DNA from: Bacteroidia bacterium Ga0077558
GTDB taxonomy: Bacteria > Bacteroidota > Bacteroidia > Chitinophagales > Chitinophagaceae
DNA length: 46,841 nucleotides
Direction of reading: 5' to 3'
NCBI GenBank assembly: GCA_001464625.1
Contig: LNFJ01000005.1
Span: forward strand, 1 to 46,841
The position numbers and the translations under genes are program-made. Below the pieces are notes generated by a model. That model was not told the origin of the DNA, did no database searches, and saw only the letters and a list, made by a program, of their open reading frames with translations. This document shows positions 18,540 to 26,327 of the stretch, piece after piece; the first letter of the stretch is position 1; each line of letters begins with the position of its first letter.

Positions 18540-19124
18540 ATGGAATTTACAGTTACTGACTCTGCGGAGAATTTTGAAACCTGGTTAGCAAAGGAATATG
18601 TGACAGAAGATTTGAAGGAGATGTTGTCAGATGCTTCTATACTAATTGTACCATTCGAAAATCTAAGAGACACACCTAATCCCTTTTTATTCCCAATTGC
18701 TACAGGCGACATTCTTCGCTATTTCAAAGAAAATCTACCTCCTGAACAAAAGATAGACATTTGCATTACCGATGAAGCTTACCAGGAGTTTGCTTTTTAC
18801 AGTGATTACAAAAGAATCGGAAATTTTTTAGTCAAAGCTGTAGCAGTACCTGTATTTGTAGGTGTGCTTTCAACATATATTTATGAGAAATTTATTAAAG
18901 AAGACGAGACTAAACCGCAGATTCAGGTTGTTGACAAATCCACACACACTGTTGTAAATAATCATATAAGTACTGTTACAAAAAAGAAATTCCTTGAACC
19001 GACACATATAAAAATTTCAGTCACAGTCGTTAACTCAATTGGCAAGTCAAAGAATATTAGCTATGAAGGACCGGCAGTTAATTTTGACGAGGCATTAAAA
19101 TCTTTAAAAGAGTATGAAAAATGA
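18540..19124 (+). CDS. hypothetical protein with one internal membrane helix
   Basis: This 194-aa protein has a soluble N-terminal domain (1-95), one membrane helix (about 98-117, FLVKAVAVPVFVGVLSTYIY) and a C-terminal domain of beta-strand character (about 130-185) ending in an acidic tail. The family is not recognised. The next gene starts inside its last codons (11-bp overlap), so the two are translationally coupled and probably work together, for example as a membrane-anchored sensor or adaptor with the SEC-C protein. Confidence 0.7.
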   Translation: MEFTVTDSAENFETWLAKEYVTEDLKEMLSDASILIVPFENLRDTPNPFLFPIATGDILRYFKENLPPEQKIDICITDEAYQEFAFYSDYKRIGNFLVKAVAVPVFVGVLSTYIYEKFIKEDETKPQIQVVDKSTHTVVNNHISTVTKKKFLEPTHIKISVTVVNSIGKSKNISYEGPAVNFDEALKSLKEYEK

Positions 19125-19974
19125 AGAGATTGTAGCCCGGTTAAACGATCTTCATTTACAAATATTTCCACTCGAAGATCTTGCCGCCCATGTACAAGCT
19201 AATAAAACGCAATCTGTAAAAGATGGCGACCAGGATCAGGCTAAACAGTTATGGATTTATCAGACAATTATAGAAATACACCAGCTTTACAGGAACGCAT
19301 TTACACTGTTAAAAGAAAAGTCTTATTACAAAGGATGGTGTCAACTGGAACGGGTTGAAATTGCCTTTCATAACTTAAAAAGACATTTTAGCTTCGATAA
19401 GAAAAAATATTTCCTTTGGACCATCGAAAAAGCTGTCCGAAACCTACAGATAATTTTCCCATACAAAATGTTTGGGAGTATGGAGATAGTAAAGAAGAAG
19501 GTTACCTGTACAGTATGTAACCAGCAAATATCGATCAGAAATCCTTGTGCACATATTGTAGGCGAGATATACAATGGTGAAATGTGCGGTCGATATGTAA
19601 TAGAAGCAGATATATTGGCAATCTCACTTGTTGAAAACCCGGGAAATAAATACTCTGTTATGTTTCTTAAAGATGAAAAAACGGGAGAACAAACAGACAA
19701 TTATAACTACGACATTCTTGATTACCTTTTTAACGAACTTAATATTACTTCACCGTATGAATTTTGGGATTTAGAAGTGAGCCAACGGGAAATACAACTT
19801 GAAGATTATGGAAAAATAGGAAGGAATGACCCCTGTTCCTGCAACTCTGGTACAAAATTCAAGAACTGTTGTTTGCGAAAAGTCGGAGATAAATACCCTC
19901 ACTATGAATTTATTTTAGTCAATCCAAGTGATAAGAATTTGTTTATAAATTCACTATACAAAACCATACACTGA
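19114..19974 (+). CDS. SEC-C motif protein with an additional zinc-binding centre
   Basis: This 286-aa protein ends in a typical SEC-C motif, GKIGRNDPCSCNSGTKFKNC, in which a cysteine quartet binds zinc, as at the C terminus of SecA. Before it is a second candidate zinc site (CTVCN ... CAH ... MCGRY, about 132-166). The N-terminal 110 residues are helical. SEC-C motifs are common as metal-binding or protein-interaction modules in standalone and defence proteins. It overlaps the upstream membrane-protein gene by 11 bp; the gene after it starts 43 bp on. Confidence 0.75.
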   Translation: MKNEEIVARLNDLHLQIFPLEDLAAHVQANKTQSVKDGDQDQAKQLWIYQTIIEIHQLYRNAFTLLKEKSYYKGWCQLERVEIAFHNLKRHFSFDKKKYFLWTIEKAVRNLQIIFPYKMFGSMEIVKKKVTCTVCNQQISIRNPCAHIVGEIYNGEMCGRYVIEADILAISLVENPGNKYSVMFLKDEKTGEQTDNYNYDILDYLFNELNITSPYEFWDLEVSQREIQLEDYGKIGRNDPCSCNSGTKFKNCCLRKVGDKYPHYEFILVNPSDKNLFINSLYKTIH

Positions 19975-20016
19975 TATAAGGTCAAAAACTATTAATAATT
20001 CTAAAGTACAATCAGT

Positions 20017-20586
20017 ATGAGAGTAGATGATGTCATTTATTTTGCACCAGACCTTAAAGTAGTTGATTTTAATATTTCTGATAAAGGCCAGGTTCTCGAA
20101 GGATTTAGAAACAGAATTATTTCATACTACCTAAAACCTGCCGAAAAACTAAATAAATTAGAAGATGCTTTTGCAAGCGGTGTAATCCTTATGACTGCGA
20201 TTGATGCTATTACTTATTATTCGATTGGAGGCAATAACAGGCTTAAAGATTTTATGGCCCAATGCCACCTTATAGCCCATTTTAGCGAAGCCGACCAAAA
20301 GAAAATTGTAAAAGCATTTGATGATTATTTCAGAAATGGCTTGGTTCACGAGGGTAGGATTAAAAATGGCTGCCAGTTTTCATACCAGTATGAGTTTACT
20401 TTTTTTGATAACACTTTTCTTGTAATCAATCCAGCATTACTTCATGAAAACGTCGTTGAATACTTTGATGCCTATTTCAAAAGGTTAACTACAGAGGAGG
20501 GAGTTTTTAATTCTTTTTATCAAAAATTTTTTAGACAGTACAACCCAGAGGTAACAGAGCTAAAAAGGCTATATAAGCTTAGCTGA
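20017..20586 (+). CDS. HEPN-like protein, RX4H motif
   Basis: This 189-aa helical protein has DDYFRNGLVHEGRIKNG (103-119), which carries R106-N107-x3-H111, the RNxxxH signature of HEPN ribonuclease domains. The size fits a single HEPN domain with small extensions. HEPN proteins act as RNA-cleaving toxins or as RNase effectors in immune systems. It follows the SEC-C gene by 43 bp and precedes a GNAT gene by about 70 bp, so an antitoxin relationship with either neighbour is possible but not shown. Confidence 0.65.
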   Translation: MRVDDVIYFAPDLKVVDFNISDKGQVLEGFRNRIISYYLKPAEKLNKLEDAFASGVILMTAIDAITYYSIGGNNRLKDFMAQCHLIAHFSEADQKKIVKAFDDYFRNGLVHEGRIKNGCQFSYQYEFTFFDNTFLVINPALLHENVVEYFDAYFKRLTTEEGVFNSFYQKFFRQYNPEVTELKRLYKLS

Positions 20587-20658
20587 AATGTACTAATTGC
20601 GAAATATATAAGTATCTGAAAACAAAAACCTTAGTTTTCAACTCAAAGGTTGAAATGG

Positions 20659-21138
20659 ATGACTATGATTGAAAAAAAGCTGGAAATAAAGTTTGTTCCT
20701 TTTGAAGCAGGATATCAATCAGAAAGCGTTGTGAATTTTGAGATTTTTACAGTAGATGATGATGAGTTAATAGGTTATGCAGAAGGTCACCTTACAAGAG
20801 ACAAACATTTAATTTCAGTAATCAACATCTTTGGAGATTACAAACAAAAAGGTATCGGAGCGTGTGCATTTAAACACTTGATTGATTCATTAGGTGGCGT
20901 AACAAAAATAAAAGGCCTGATTGGAAGTTGGCATAGCGATGGAGAATTTAAGCATCTTGATAAAGGTATGTCAACAAACCTTTTGGTTTTTAAAACACAA
21001 ACTGAGAAAGGCTTATCCAAGGAAGAAGCTGCATTACTTACACCTTCAGGTAAATGGGCGATTAGCCTTGGCTTTTCTAAAGTAATTGTCCGGTCCGTTT
21101 TCGATGATAGAGTATCGGTTCTTTTTACAAGACCATGA
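20659..21138 (+). CDS. GNAT-family N-acetyltransferase
   Basis: This 159-aa protein has the GNAT acetyl-CoA-binding motif A, DYKQKGIGACAFKHLIDSL (a Q/R-x-x-G-x-G/A variant), preceded by the beta-strand LISVINIFG. It is predicted to transfer an acetyl group from acetyl-CoA to an amine; the substrate is unknown. In this context it could be a modifying antitoxin or toxin, or simple cargo. The frame opens earlier with TTG at 20650, but ATG 20659, preceded by AAGG, is preferred; ATG 20665 is another option. Confidence 0.75.
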   Translation: MTMIEKKLEIKFVPFEAGYQSESVVNFEIFTVDDDELIGYAEGHLTRDKHLISVINIFGDYKQKGIGACAFKHLIDSLGGVTKIKGLIGSWHSDGEFKHLDKGMSTNLLVFKTQTEKGLSKEEAALLTPSGKWAISLGFSKVIVRSVFDDRVSVLFTRP

Positions 21139-21161
21139 ACAAAAGAAAAATATAAAACGGT

Positions 21162-22922
21162 ATGGTTGGAATAAACAGAACTCGATGGAAAACCCACCCT
21201 GTCCAGGAAGAAAAAATGAATCTTTTTGTTGATTACTTCAACTATTGCGTTCATTTTATGGGAACTCTTCACTATATGGAATTGGACACACCTATATCAT
21301 TATTAGATAAAGGCCTTTTTCAGCTTAAATATAACAGTTCGGAAAAAAAGTTTATCTACATCACTAATCATTTTGAAAAATTCCTGGCCGAAGAGGAAGA
21401 TTTTTTAAAGCTATTCAAAGGACATGCTGAACTAAAAATAATCATTCGTGATTTCCTTTCGAAATCTACAAATAACAAGATAAAATTACTTGCAAATCCC
21501 CTATCGCTTTTTCGTTCGATTAATGAATTTAAAGAAGAGCTCGACAAGGAAATGTTTTCTTTGGCGTTAAATAATCTTGTGAAATTTATTTTATGCCCTC
21601 ATTCAGTTCAAGAACATCGGGAGGGAATAATATTTTATACCAAACTGATAGCAGCACACCTGATACTAACCAGAAAAAGCAAGGCTGAGGTCCAGTCTCT
21701 ATTTGCAGAAATATTTACTAAAGAATATAATGAGTTCCCTTTTCCTGAAAGTATCAAAACAGACGAGGAAAAACGGAATTACTTCAATACAAAAACGATA
21801 AAAGAAGTCTTGTTAGCCATTGGACATTTTTCCGAAAGAAAACCTAAACAGTGGCACTTGCTATTTAAATTAGATGGCATCGAGCTGCCAAAAGCTGTTG
21901 ACTTTAGCCATGCTGAATCAAATTTAACCTCCTTAAAACATAAATCTTTAGGTAGACTAAGGGAGATGATCAGTAAGCAAAAGGATGATTTTATAAAGAA
22001 GAGACTTGAAGGTATTGATTGGTCAATATGTCAGGTAGCGATAAAAAGCGTAACAAGGGATGGAGCCTATCGTGATGCATTAAATTTGGCTCGGTCAACT
22101 GTTGATTTTATAAATTCCGTACTTAATAAGAATTTTGTACTCAACAAAGAAACATACTTTTTCACCAGCGATGGCATACACTATGGCTACAAACTAATAG
22201 GGGGGAATAGCCAAACTCATCATGTCTTAACAGATTTTGATCTTCAAAAATTAAACAATAACGCTTATAATGTTTTAAGGCCAAGGGCATCGCAGGCGAC
22301 GGATGCTTTTCTAAAATTTGAAAAGGATTTTATTAAAGCGAAAGAAACAAGTAATATCGCTTCTATGTGGAGATATCTTGAAGTCCTGCTATCTGATGCA
22401 AGTGACGGGAAAAAAGTAAAAGACATTGTATCGGGAACACTCTTACTTAATGAAAAGGAATTCATTACAAGGGAAATCACCGATTATCTTAAAAATGCAA
22501 TCAATGTTTTTAATTCCAGTAATGAAGATCTTGGTATTACGCCAGATGAACAACTATTTTATAGCAGGTCTGCAACCAAACTTAAGGAATTAAATGAAAA
22601 GATTCCCAGTGTATTTTTTAAAACTGCTTACAAAGAACTCACCTCAAAAATCACTCTTAAAAGATATATAACCATCCGGGATGTTTATATATCAATACTT
22701 ACAGAAGCATATGAACAAAGAAACTTTAGTGAACACAATGGGAAACATAATCCCTACGCCAATACCAAACTAATCCATACTTTTTTATTAATGGTAGTTA
22801 GGTTTCGGTGGGTGTTATTTGACTATATGAAACGATACCGAACTGCAACTTTTCCCGAAATTTTAAAGAAGATTAGAATGGATTATTCAAAGAAGGTGTC
22901 GGTCTCCATAAAACAGAAGTAA
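21162..22922 (+). CDS. large HEPN-like protein (Apea-like C terminus)
   Basis: This 586-aa protein carries, in its C-terminal 80 residues, EAYEQRNFSEHNGKHN with R520-N521-x3-H525, an RNxxxH HEPN RNase signature in the form seen in Apea-like HEPN domains (arginine-asparagine, histidine, asparagine-glycine). The first 500 residues are mostly helical and may form a sensor region. No membrane segment is seen. The first ATG (21162) is used here, but ATG 21216, preceded by AGGAAG, is probably a better start and would remove 18 residues. The trypsin-like gene starts 33 bp after it, so they may be co-transcribed. Confidence 0.65.
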   Translation: MVGINRTRWKTHPVQEEKMNLFVDYFNYCVHFMGTLHYMELDTPISLLDKGLFQLKYNSSEKKFIYITNHFEKFLAEEEDFLKLFKGHAELKIIIRDFLSKSTNNKIKLLANPLSLFRSINEFKEELDKEMFSLALNNLVKFILCPHSVQEHREGIIFYTKLIAAHLILTRKSKAEVQSLFAEIFTKEYNEFPFPESIKTDEEKRNYFNTKTIKEVLLAIGHFSERKPKQWHLLFKLDGIELPKAVDFSHAESNLTSLKHKSLGRLREMISKQKDDFIKKRLEGIDWSICQVAIKSVTRDGAYRDALNLARSTVDFINSVLNKNFVLNKETYFFTSDGIHYGYKLIGGNSQTHHVLTDFDLQKLNNNAYNVLRPRASQATDAFLKFEKDFIKAKETSNIASMWRYLEVLLSDASDGKKVKDIVSGTLLLNEKEFITREITDYLKNAINVFNSSNEDLGITPDEQLFYSRSATKLKELNEKIPSVFFKTAYKELTSKITLKRYITIRDVYISILTEAYEQRNFSEHNGKHNPYANTKLIHTFLLMVVRFRWVLFDYMKRYRTATFPEILKKIRMDYSKKVSVSIKQK

Positions 22923-22955
22923 TAGAGTAACTTACCTGAACAACCTCTTCAATTT

Positions 22956-23696
22956 ATGCTGAATGCTAGCGGAATTGAATTCAGAAATGAACAGGGCATA
23001 TTCCCTTTAGTTGTTTTTCAACGGGAATTGCAAACCTTTAAATGTATTGGGAGTTCATTCTTCATAAATGGGCTCGGAATATTTGTTACTGCAAGACATG
23101 TTGTTATCAACGAAATCATCCCAGGAAACATGATGTTTGTTGTACAAAATTTATCGAATTTTCAAACTGTGAACAGGGTTGTTACAAATTTATGTGTTCA
23201 CCCTTTCGCAGATATTGCGATGGGTTTAGTTGGCATAGCAAGGCATCCATTAACTGCAAAGGAAGTGCCTTTTGAGGTGGCACCCAACTGCCAGTTGTCT
23301 TTTAAAAAAATGGACAATGGTACTGAATTGATGGGATTTGGTTATCCAAAAACCAAGAAAATTTCTGAAGCAAATCTTCATGCATTCAGTTTTCTCGGAA
23401 CTTGGTCAGAAGGAGTAATAGAAGATTTTTACCCGGAAGGAATAGCAAATTTGAAAAATAGATGCTATCAAACTACCATGATTATTGAAAGTGGGAGTAG
23501 TGGAGGTCCAGTTTTCAAAGATGGTTTTGTTGTAGGAATCAATTCAAGCAGTTTTGATGTATGTGCTGAAACAAGTCCTTTGTCTTTTATTACCCCAGTG
23601 GAATATTTGTTAGACCTCCAATTACCAATAGGTGGTGAAGTGATGTCATTGAAACAAATGATTTTAAAAGAACTTGTGATTGTAGAGAGCAGTTAA
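22956..23696 (+). CDS. trypsin-like serine protease, cytosolic
   Basis: This 246-aa protein has an intact chymotrypsin-fold triad: H48 in TARHVV, D86 in HPFADIAMG and S182 in ESGSSGGPVF (GxSGG). It has no signal peptide, unlike DegP-type proteases, so it should act in the cytoplasm. Trypsin-like domains without secretion signals are known as effectors in antiviral systems (for example some STAND systems), where they cleave a partner or host protein once activated. It lies between a HEPN-like protein and a nuclease/TIR pair. The substrate is unknown. Confidence 0.85.
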   Translation: MLNASGIEFRNEQGIFPLVVFQRELQTFKCIGSSFFINGLGIFVTARHVVINEIIPGNMMFVVQNLSNFQTVNRVVTNLCVHPFADIAMGLVGIARHPLTAKEVPFEVAPNCQLSFKKMDNGTELMGFGYPKTKKISEANLHAFSFLGTWSEGVIEDFYPEGIANLKNRCYQTTMIIESGSSGGPVFKDGFVVGINSSSFDVCAETSPLSFITPVEYLLDLQLPIGGEVMSLKQMILKELVIVESS

Positions 23697-23750
23697 GAAA
23701 TTTGACTAATTACATATTCAAAAAATAATTTTCTTCTTATTAGTTGTTAA

Positions 23751-23758
23751 TATATTTG
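23751..23758 (+). promoter_or_regulatory. candidate -7 promoter element before the Mrr-TIR pair
   Basis: TATATTTG matches the Bacteroidetes TAnnTTTG box 21 bp before the ATG at 23780. It lies in an AT-rich 83-bp gap after the protease gene. No clear -33 element is visible. Confidence 0.3.
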
Positions 23759-23779
23759 GATTACCATTAAGTTTATGAA

Positions 23780-24301
23780 ATGATCGCTAGGCTGAGTTTA
23801 GACGAAATTACCAATGGGGAAGATTTTGAAGAGCTTGTCGCAGCTTTTTTCAGGTCTAAACTGCATGAGAAAAACAGCACAATAACTTCTGTTGAGGTAA
23901 AACATACTGGTGTTGGTCCAGATGGAGGAACTGATGTTCTTGTTGATTTCCGTCTTTCTGATACAATTTTTGAATTTACAAGAAGGATAGTTGTACAATG
24001 TAAATTTCATTCCCGAAACGTATCTCCTTCAGCCTTGAATGACAACAATATCCCAACTCTGATTCACTCCCACAATGCAGATGGGTATCTTCTAATTTGT
24101 AAAGGGAAACCTACATCTAAACTAACAGCTTTGTTTAAAGCACTTAACGAGAATTGCAAACTAAAATATAAATATCATATATGGTCAGGCGAGGTTTTTG
24201 TAACTCAGTTGCTTGTAGCTCAACAGTCCATAAAAAAACAATTTTTCCCAAAATATTTCAGAGAAGAAGTTGAGTTAACAAAAAAATTGAAAAAAAGATG
24301 A
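23780..24301 (+). CDS. Mrr-like PD-(D/E)XK endonuclease
   Basis: This 173-aa protein is essentially one Mrr-type nuclease domain: NGEDFEELVAAFF (E17/E18), VGPDGGTDVLVDF (D52) and IVVQCKFHSR (Q73-x-K75), the conserved E, GxD and QxK residues of this family. Such domains cut DNA, often modified or foreign DNA. Unlike classical Mrr it has no separate DNA-recognition winged helix. Its stop overlaps the start of the TIR-like gene (ATGA), so the two are translated together; a nuclease effector paired with a membrane TIR protein is an unusual combination. Confidence 0.8.
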   Translation: MIARLSLDEITNGEDFEELVAAFFRSKLHEKNSTITSVEVKHTGVGPDGGTDVLVDFRLSDTIFEFTRRIVVQCKFHSRNVSPSALNDNNIPTLIHSHNADGYLLICKGKPTSKLTALFKALNENCKLKYKYHIWSGEVFVTQLLVAQQSIKKQFFPKYFREEVELTKKLKKR

Positions 24302-24762
24302 GAGCATTTATTTCATACTCTTTGGTTGACAGGGATCAATACATTATTTCACTCCTTTCTAACAGGTTGAGGGCAGATGGCTATTCGCTACTTACTTCAA
24401 CCAATCTTTACAGCAACATAGTGGACTTTACCACGACACAACAGATTTATACTTCTCAACTATTTATTGGTATTATATCTTCTAATGGTGCTCAGAGAAA
24501 CAGGGTTTTACAAGAATGGCAACAAGCCGTTGCAAATAGAGTTCCTGCTGTTTTGCTAATCGAGCAGGGTATCCCAATAGCTTCCGGAACAGACCCTAAC
24601 ACTTATATTATCTTTAATAGACACAATCCTCAGTTAGCTATTGAGAAAATTAGAGAACGAATGAAGTCAAAATCTACGGATGTTGAAGAAGCTGCTGGGT
24701 GGGTATTAGCAGGAGCTGCATTACTTGCTATACTTTCACTTTTTTCAGGAAGCAAAAAATGA
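24298..24762 (+). CDS. TIR-like protein with C-terminal membrane anchor
   Basis: This 154-aa protein has an N terminus (MRAFISYSLVDRDQYIISLL) of the TIR/SEFIR fold type, with the FISYS box-1 strand. LFIGIISSNG and RNRVLQEWQQA follow, where E73 sits where TIR NADases have their catalytic glutamate. A hydrophobic helix (about 134-150, GWVLAGAALLAILSLFS) at the C terminus would anchor it to the membrane. TIR domains in defence consume NAD+ or make signal molecules. The start codon overlaps the stop of the Mrr-like gene (4 bp). Catalytic activity is inferred; it might only be a scaffold. Confidence 0.7.
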   Translation: MRAFISYSLVDRDQYIISLLSNRLRADGYSLLTSTNLYSNIVDFTTTQQIYTSQLFIGIISSNGAQRNRVLQEWQQAVANRVPAVLLIEQGIPIASGTDPNTYIIFNRHNPQLAIEKIRERMKSKSTDVEEAAGWVLAGAALLAILSLFSGSKK

Positions 24763-25611
24763 GATTAATTTTTCAAATTTCACTACTTATTATTTTTGCA
24801 CCTTCATTGTTATTCCATAGCATCGTCCCTTGGACGCTCCATTCATCGTTCTGTTCATTTTGCATCTTTCGAGATTTTGTTAGGCTCGTTTTGTAACGAA
24901 TAGGGCCTATGCGAAAGTCAAGATTGTGCATGCCATTTCTCGGACGCTATAAAGCCCACCAAAAAATTCCAGCATAAACACATATCCAACTCACAGCCCT
25001 TTCTTTTAATCCGTTGCTTTTTGGTGATGATGAAGCAGGCACAGGAGGAATGACTTTAAGTTTTAGCAGGTCTTTGCATTTTTTTGCATTGTATTCCAGA
25101 GGTCCCCAGCAGATTCAAACCGCTGTAGTTTAAATCACATTGGGTCCAAAATGTAAAACGTACATTTCCCAAAATAATAGAACTAGCGAAAGTTGCGAAA
25201 ATTTCGACTTAATTCTAACAAGTTGGACTTATTAATCTGTAAAAATTTTATTCTGCCTATAATTGCTATATCAAAACAGTTAACCTTTTGTAAATATTAC
25301 TTTTTGGAAAGTTAGTCCCAATAACGAGTATTCGCGAGAATAGTCGATTTAATTCAGAGAATCGTCGCAACTATTATGAAGATTAATTGGATAAATATCG
25401 AACCTACTTGTGATTTCTCGAAATTTCACGATAAAAAAACAACCAGTTTATTTTAGTTAGATAAAAAATTCACTCCTGCTTCACCATTTTTCATATCAAG
25501 AATATAACCTGTTATGAAATAATATATCACTAGGATGGGTCAGCATCCCGGTAATAACCCTATCTCTTTAGTCTTCCCTCCTTTCAACAAATCTAAACCT
25601 TTAGGGTTGTT
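24763..25611. other. non-coding region at the right end of the island
   Basis: There is no credible complete gene in about 0.85 kb. On the reverse strand, around 24960-25130, short frames read like decayed protein (for example QRFESAGDLWNTMQKNAKTC before a stop), so it may contain gene debris. 25180-25480 is very AT-rich with several TCG/CGA words and short stems (AATGTA...TACATT near 25150). No tRNA-Glu 3'-end copy or other attR candidate was found here. Confidence 0.5.
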
Positions 25612-25650
25612 GTAGTTAGTTTGCAACTACCCATCAGCCTTGAAAAGGCT
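25612..25650. repeat. two REP-like hairpins downstream of the RAYT remnant
   Basis: GTAGTT (25612-25617) pairs with AACTAC (25625-25630), and AGCCTT (25636-25641) pairs with AAGGCT (25645-25650). The pair lies just after the 3' end of the Y1 transposase remnant, mirroring a hairpin pair on its other side. This is typical of REP sequences bracketing their RAYT gene. Confidence 0.55.
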
Positions 25651-25663
25651 ATCCACCTTTCAC

Positions 25664-26238
25664 CTACAAAAATGTAAGATCAAGTAAGCCACATTTTTCT
25701 GTCAATTTATAATCCTTCACACTGCTATACAAATAATCTTCCGGACTCTCTACAATACCAGCTTCTACGGCATTGTTATGGATATAATTCATTTTTTGAA
25801 ATATAAATGGGCCACAATACAATTCCATAGGCTGGTTATCCTGCCGCCAAAACTGGTATGTACCATTCCGACTATTTTTCGTCCCCTATCTTTTAAAGAT
25901 TTCCAGCATCCATTCTCTTCTGCTTTCCTTCGGGTTATTTTTAATAGCAGCTATGACCTGCTTACTGGTAAATTTTTTAAAATCCCTGAGTACATCACTT
26001 AAATTCTCATTCCGTGCAGACACAATTAAATGTAAATGATTACTCATAATGCACCAGCTATGAAGTAGCAATCCTTTTTCCTGCTGGCAAAAATGGATGC
26101 TGTCAAGTATTATATCACAATACTCTTTCCTTCTAAAAACACCTGCCTGCCGGCAGGCAGGTCTACCCACTCCACCACAGCAAATGTTATAAAATGTATT
26201 GCACCCTGTTTCCTTATCTTATAACCTCCCTCACTCAT
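25664..26238 (-). pseudogene. REP-associated tyrosine transposase (RAYT, Y1/IS200-like), disrupted
   Basis: The reverse strand starts MSEGGYKIRKQGAIHFITFA at 26238 and runs to VEWVD. It is then shifted out of frame by a 20-nt insertion containing a perfect palindrome (26142-26161) and resumes as VFRRKEYCDIILDSIHFC, followed by SWCIMSNHLHLIVSA with the HxH metal motif of HUH nucleases. After EWMLEIFKR there is a TAG stop, yet the same frame continues sensibly (YQFWRQDNQPMEL, MNYIHNNAVEAGIVESPEDY, YSSVKDYK) to a stop at 25664. Intact relatives mobilise REP hairpins. With one frameshift and one stop it should be inactive. Confidence 0.85.
26142..26161. repeat. 20-bp perfect palindrome inserted in the RAYT gene
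   Basis: CCTGCCTGCCGGCAGGCAGG is fully self-complementary. Removing about 20 nt here restores the transposase frame (VEWVD followed by VFRRKEY), so it looks like a recent insertion. It is much more GC-rich than its surroundings. Confidence 0.8.
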
Positions 26239-26265
26239 TCTTTTTTACTAAGGATAATTATTGGA

Positions 26266-26305
26266 CGGCTTTTACCAAAGCCGATGGTTAGTCACAGACT
26301 AACCA
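26266..26305. repeat. two REP-like hairpins upstream of the RAYT remnant
   Basis: CGGCTTT (26266-26272) pairs with AAAGCCG (26277-26283) around TACC. TGGTTAGTC (26285-26293) pairs with GACTAACCA (26297-26305) around ACA. Both are perfect stems placed 28 bp before the RAYT start codon and mirror the hairpin pair at its other end. Confidence 0.6.
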
Positions 26306-26327
26306 CAACCTTTCATCTTATTTTTGT

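Larger units (their letters stand above)
303..24762. mobile_element. putative integrated genomic island carrying defence-type genes
   Basis: The block begins at tRNA-Glu, has a recombinase, an excisionase-like HTH gene and other typical element-end genes at its left, includes a TraN (DUF4138) remnant from a conjugative transposon, and is packed with nuclease, HEPN, RES, protease, TIR and STAND-type genes lacking housekeeping functions. Intergenic regions contain decayed coding sequence. The right boundary is placed after the TIR gene only because gene density and gene type change there. No direct repeat defining attL/attR was found, so the exact limits, and whether this is one element or several nested ones, are inferred. 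Confidence 0.5.

Noticed and set aside
24763-24896. Small frame after the TIR gene
   Set aside because: Most of it overlaps the end of the TIR-like gene in another frame. The remainder has no start signal and no recognisable sequence.
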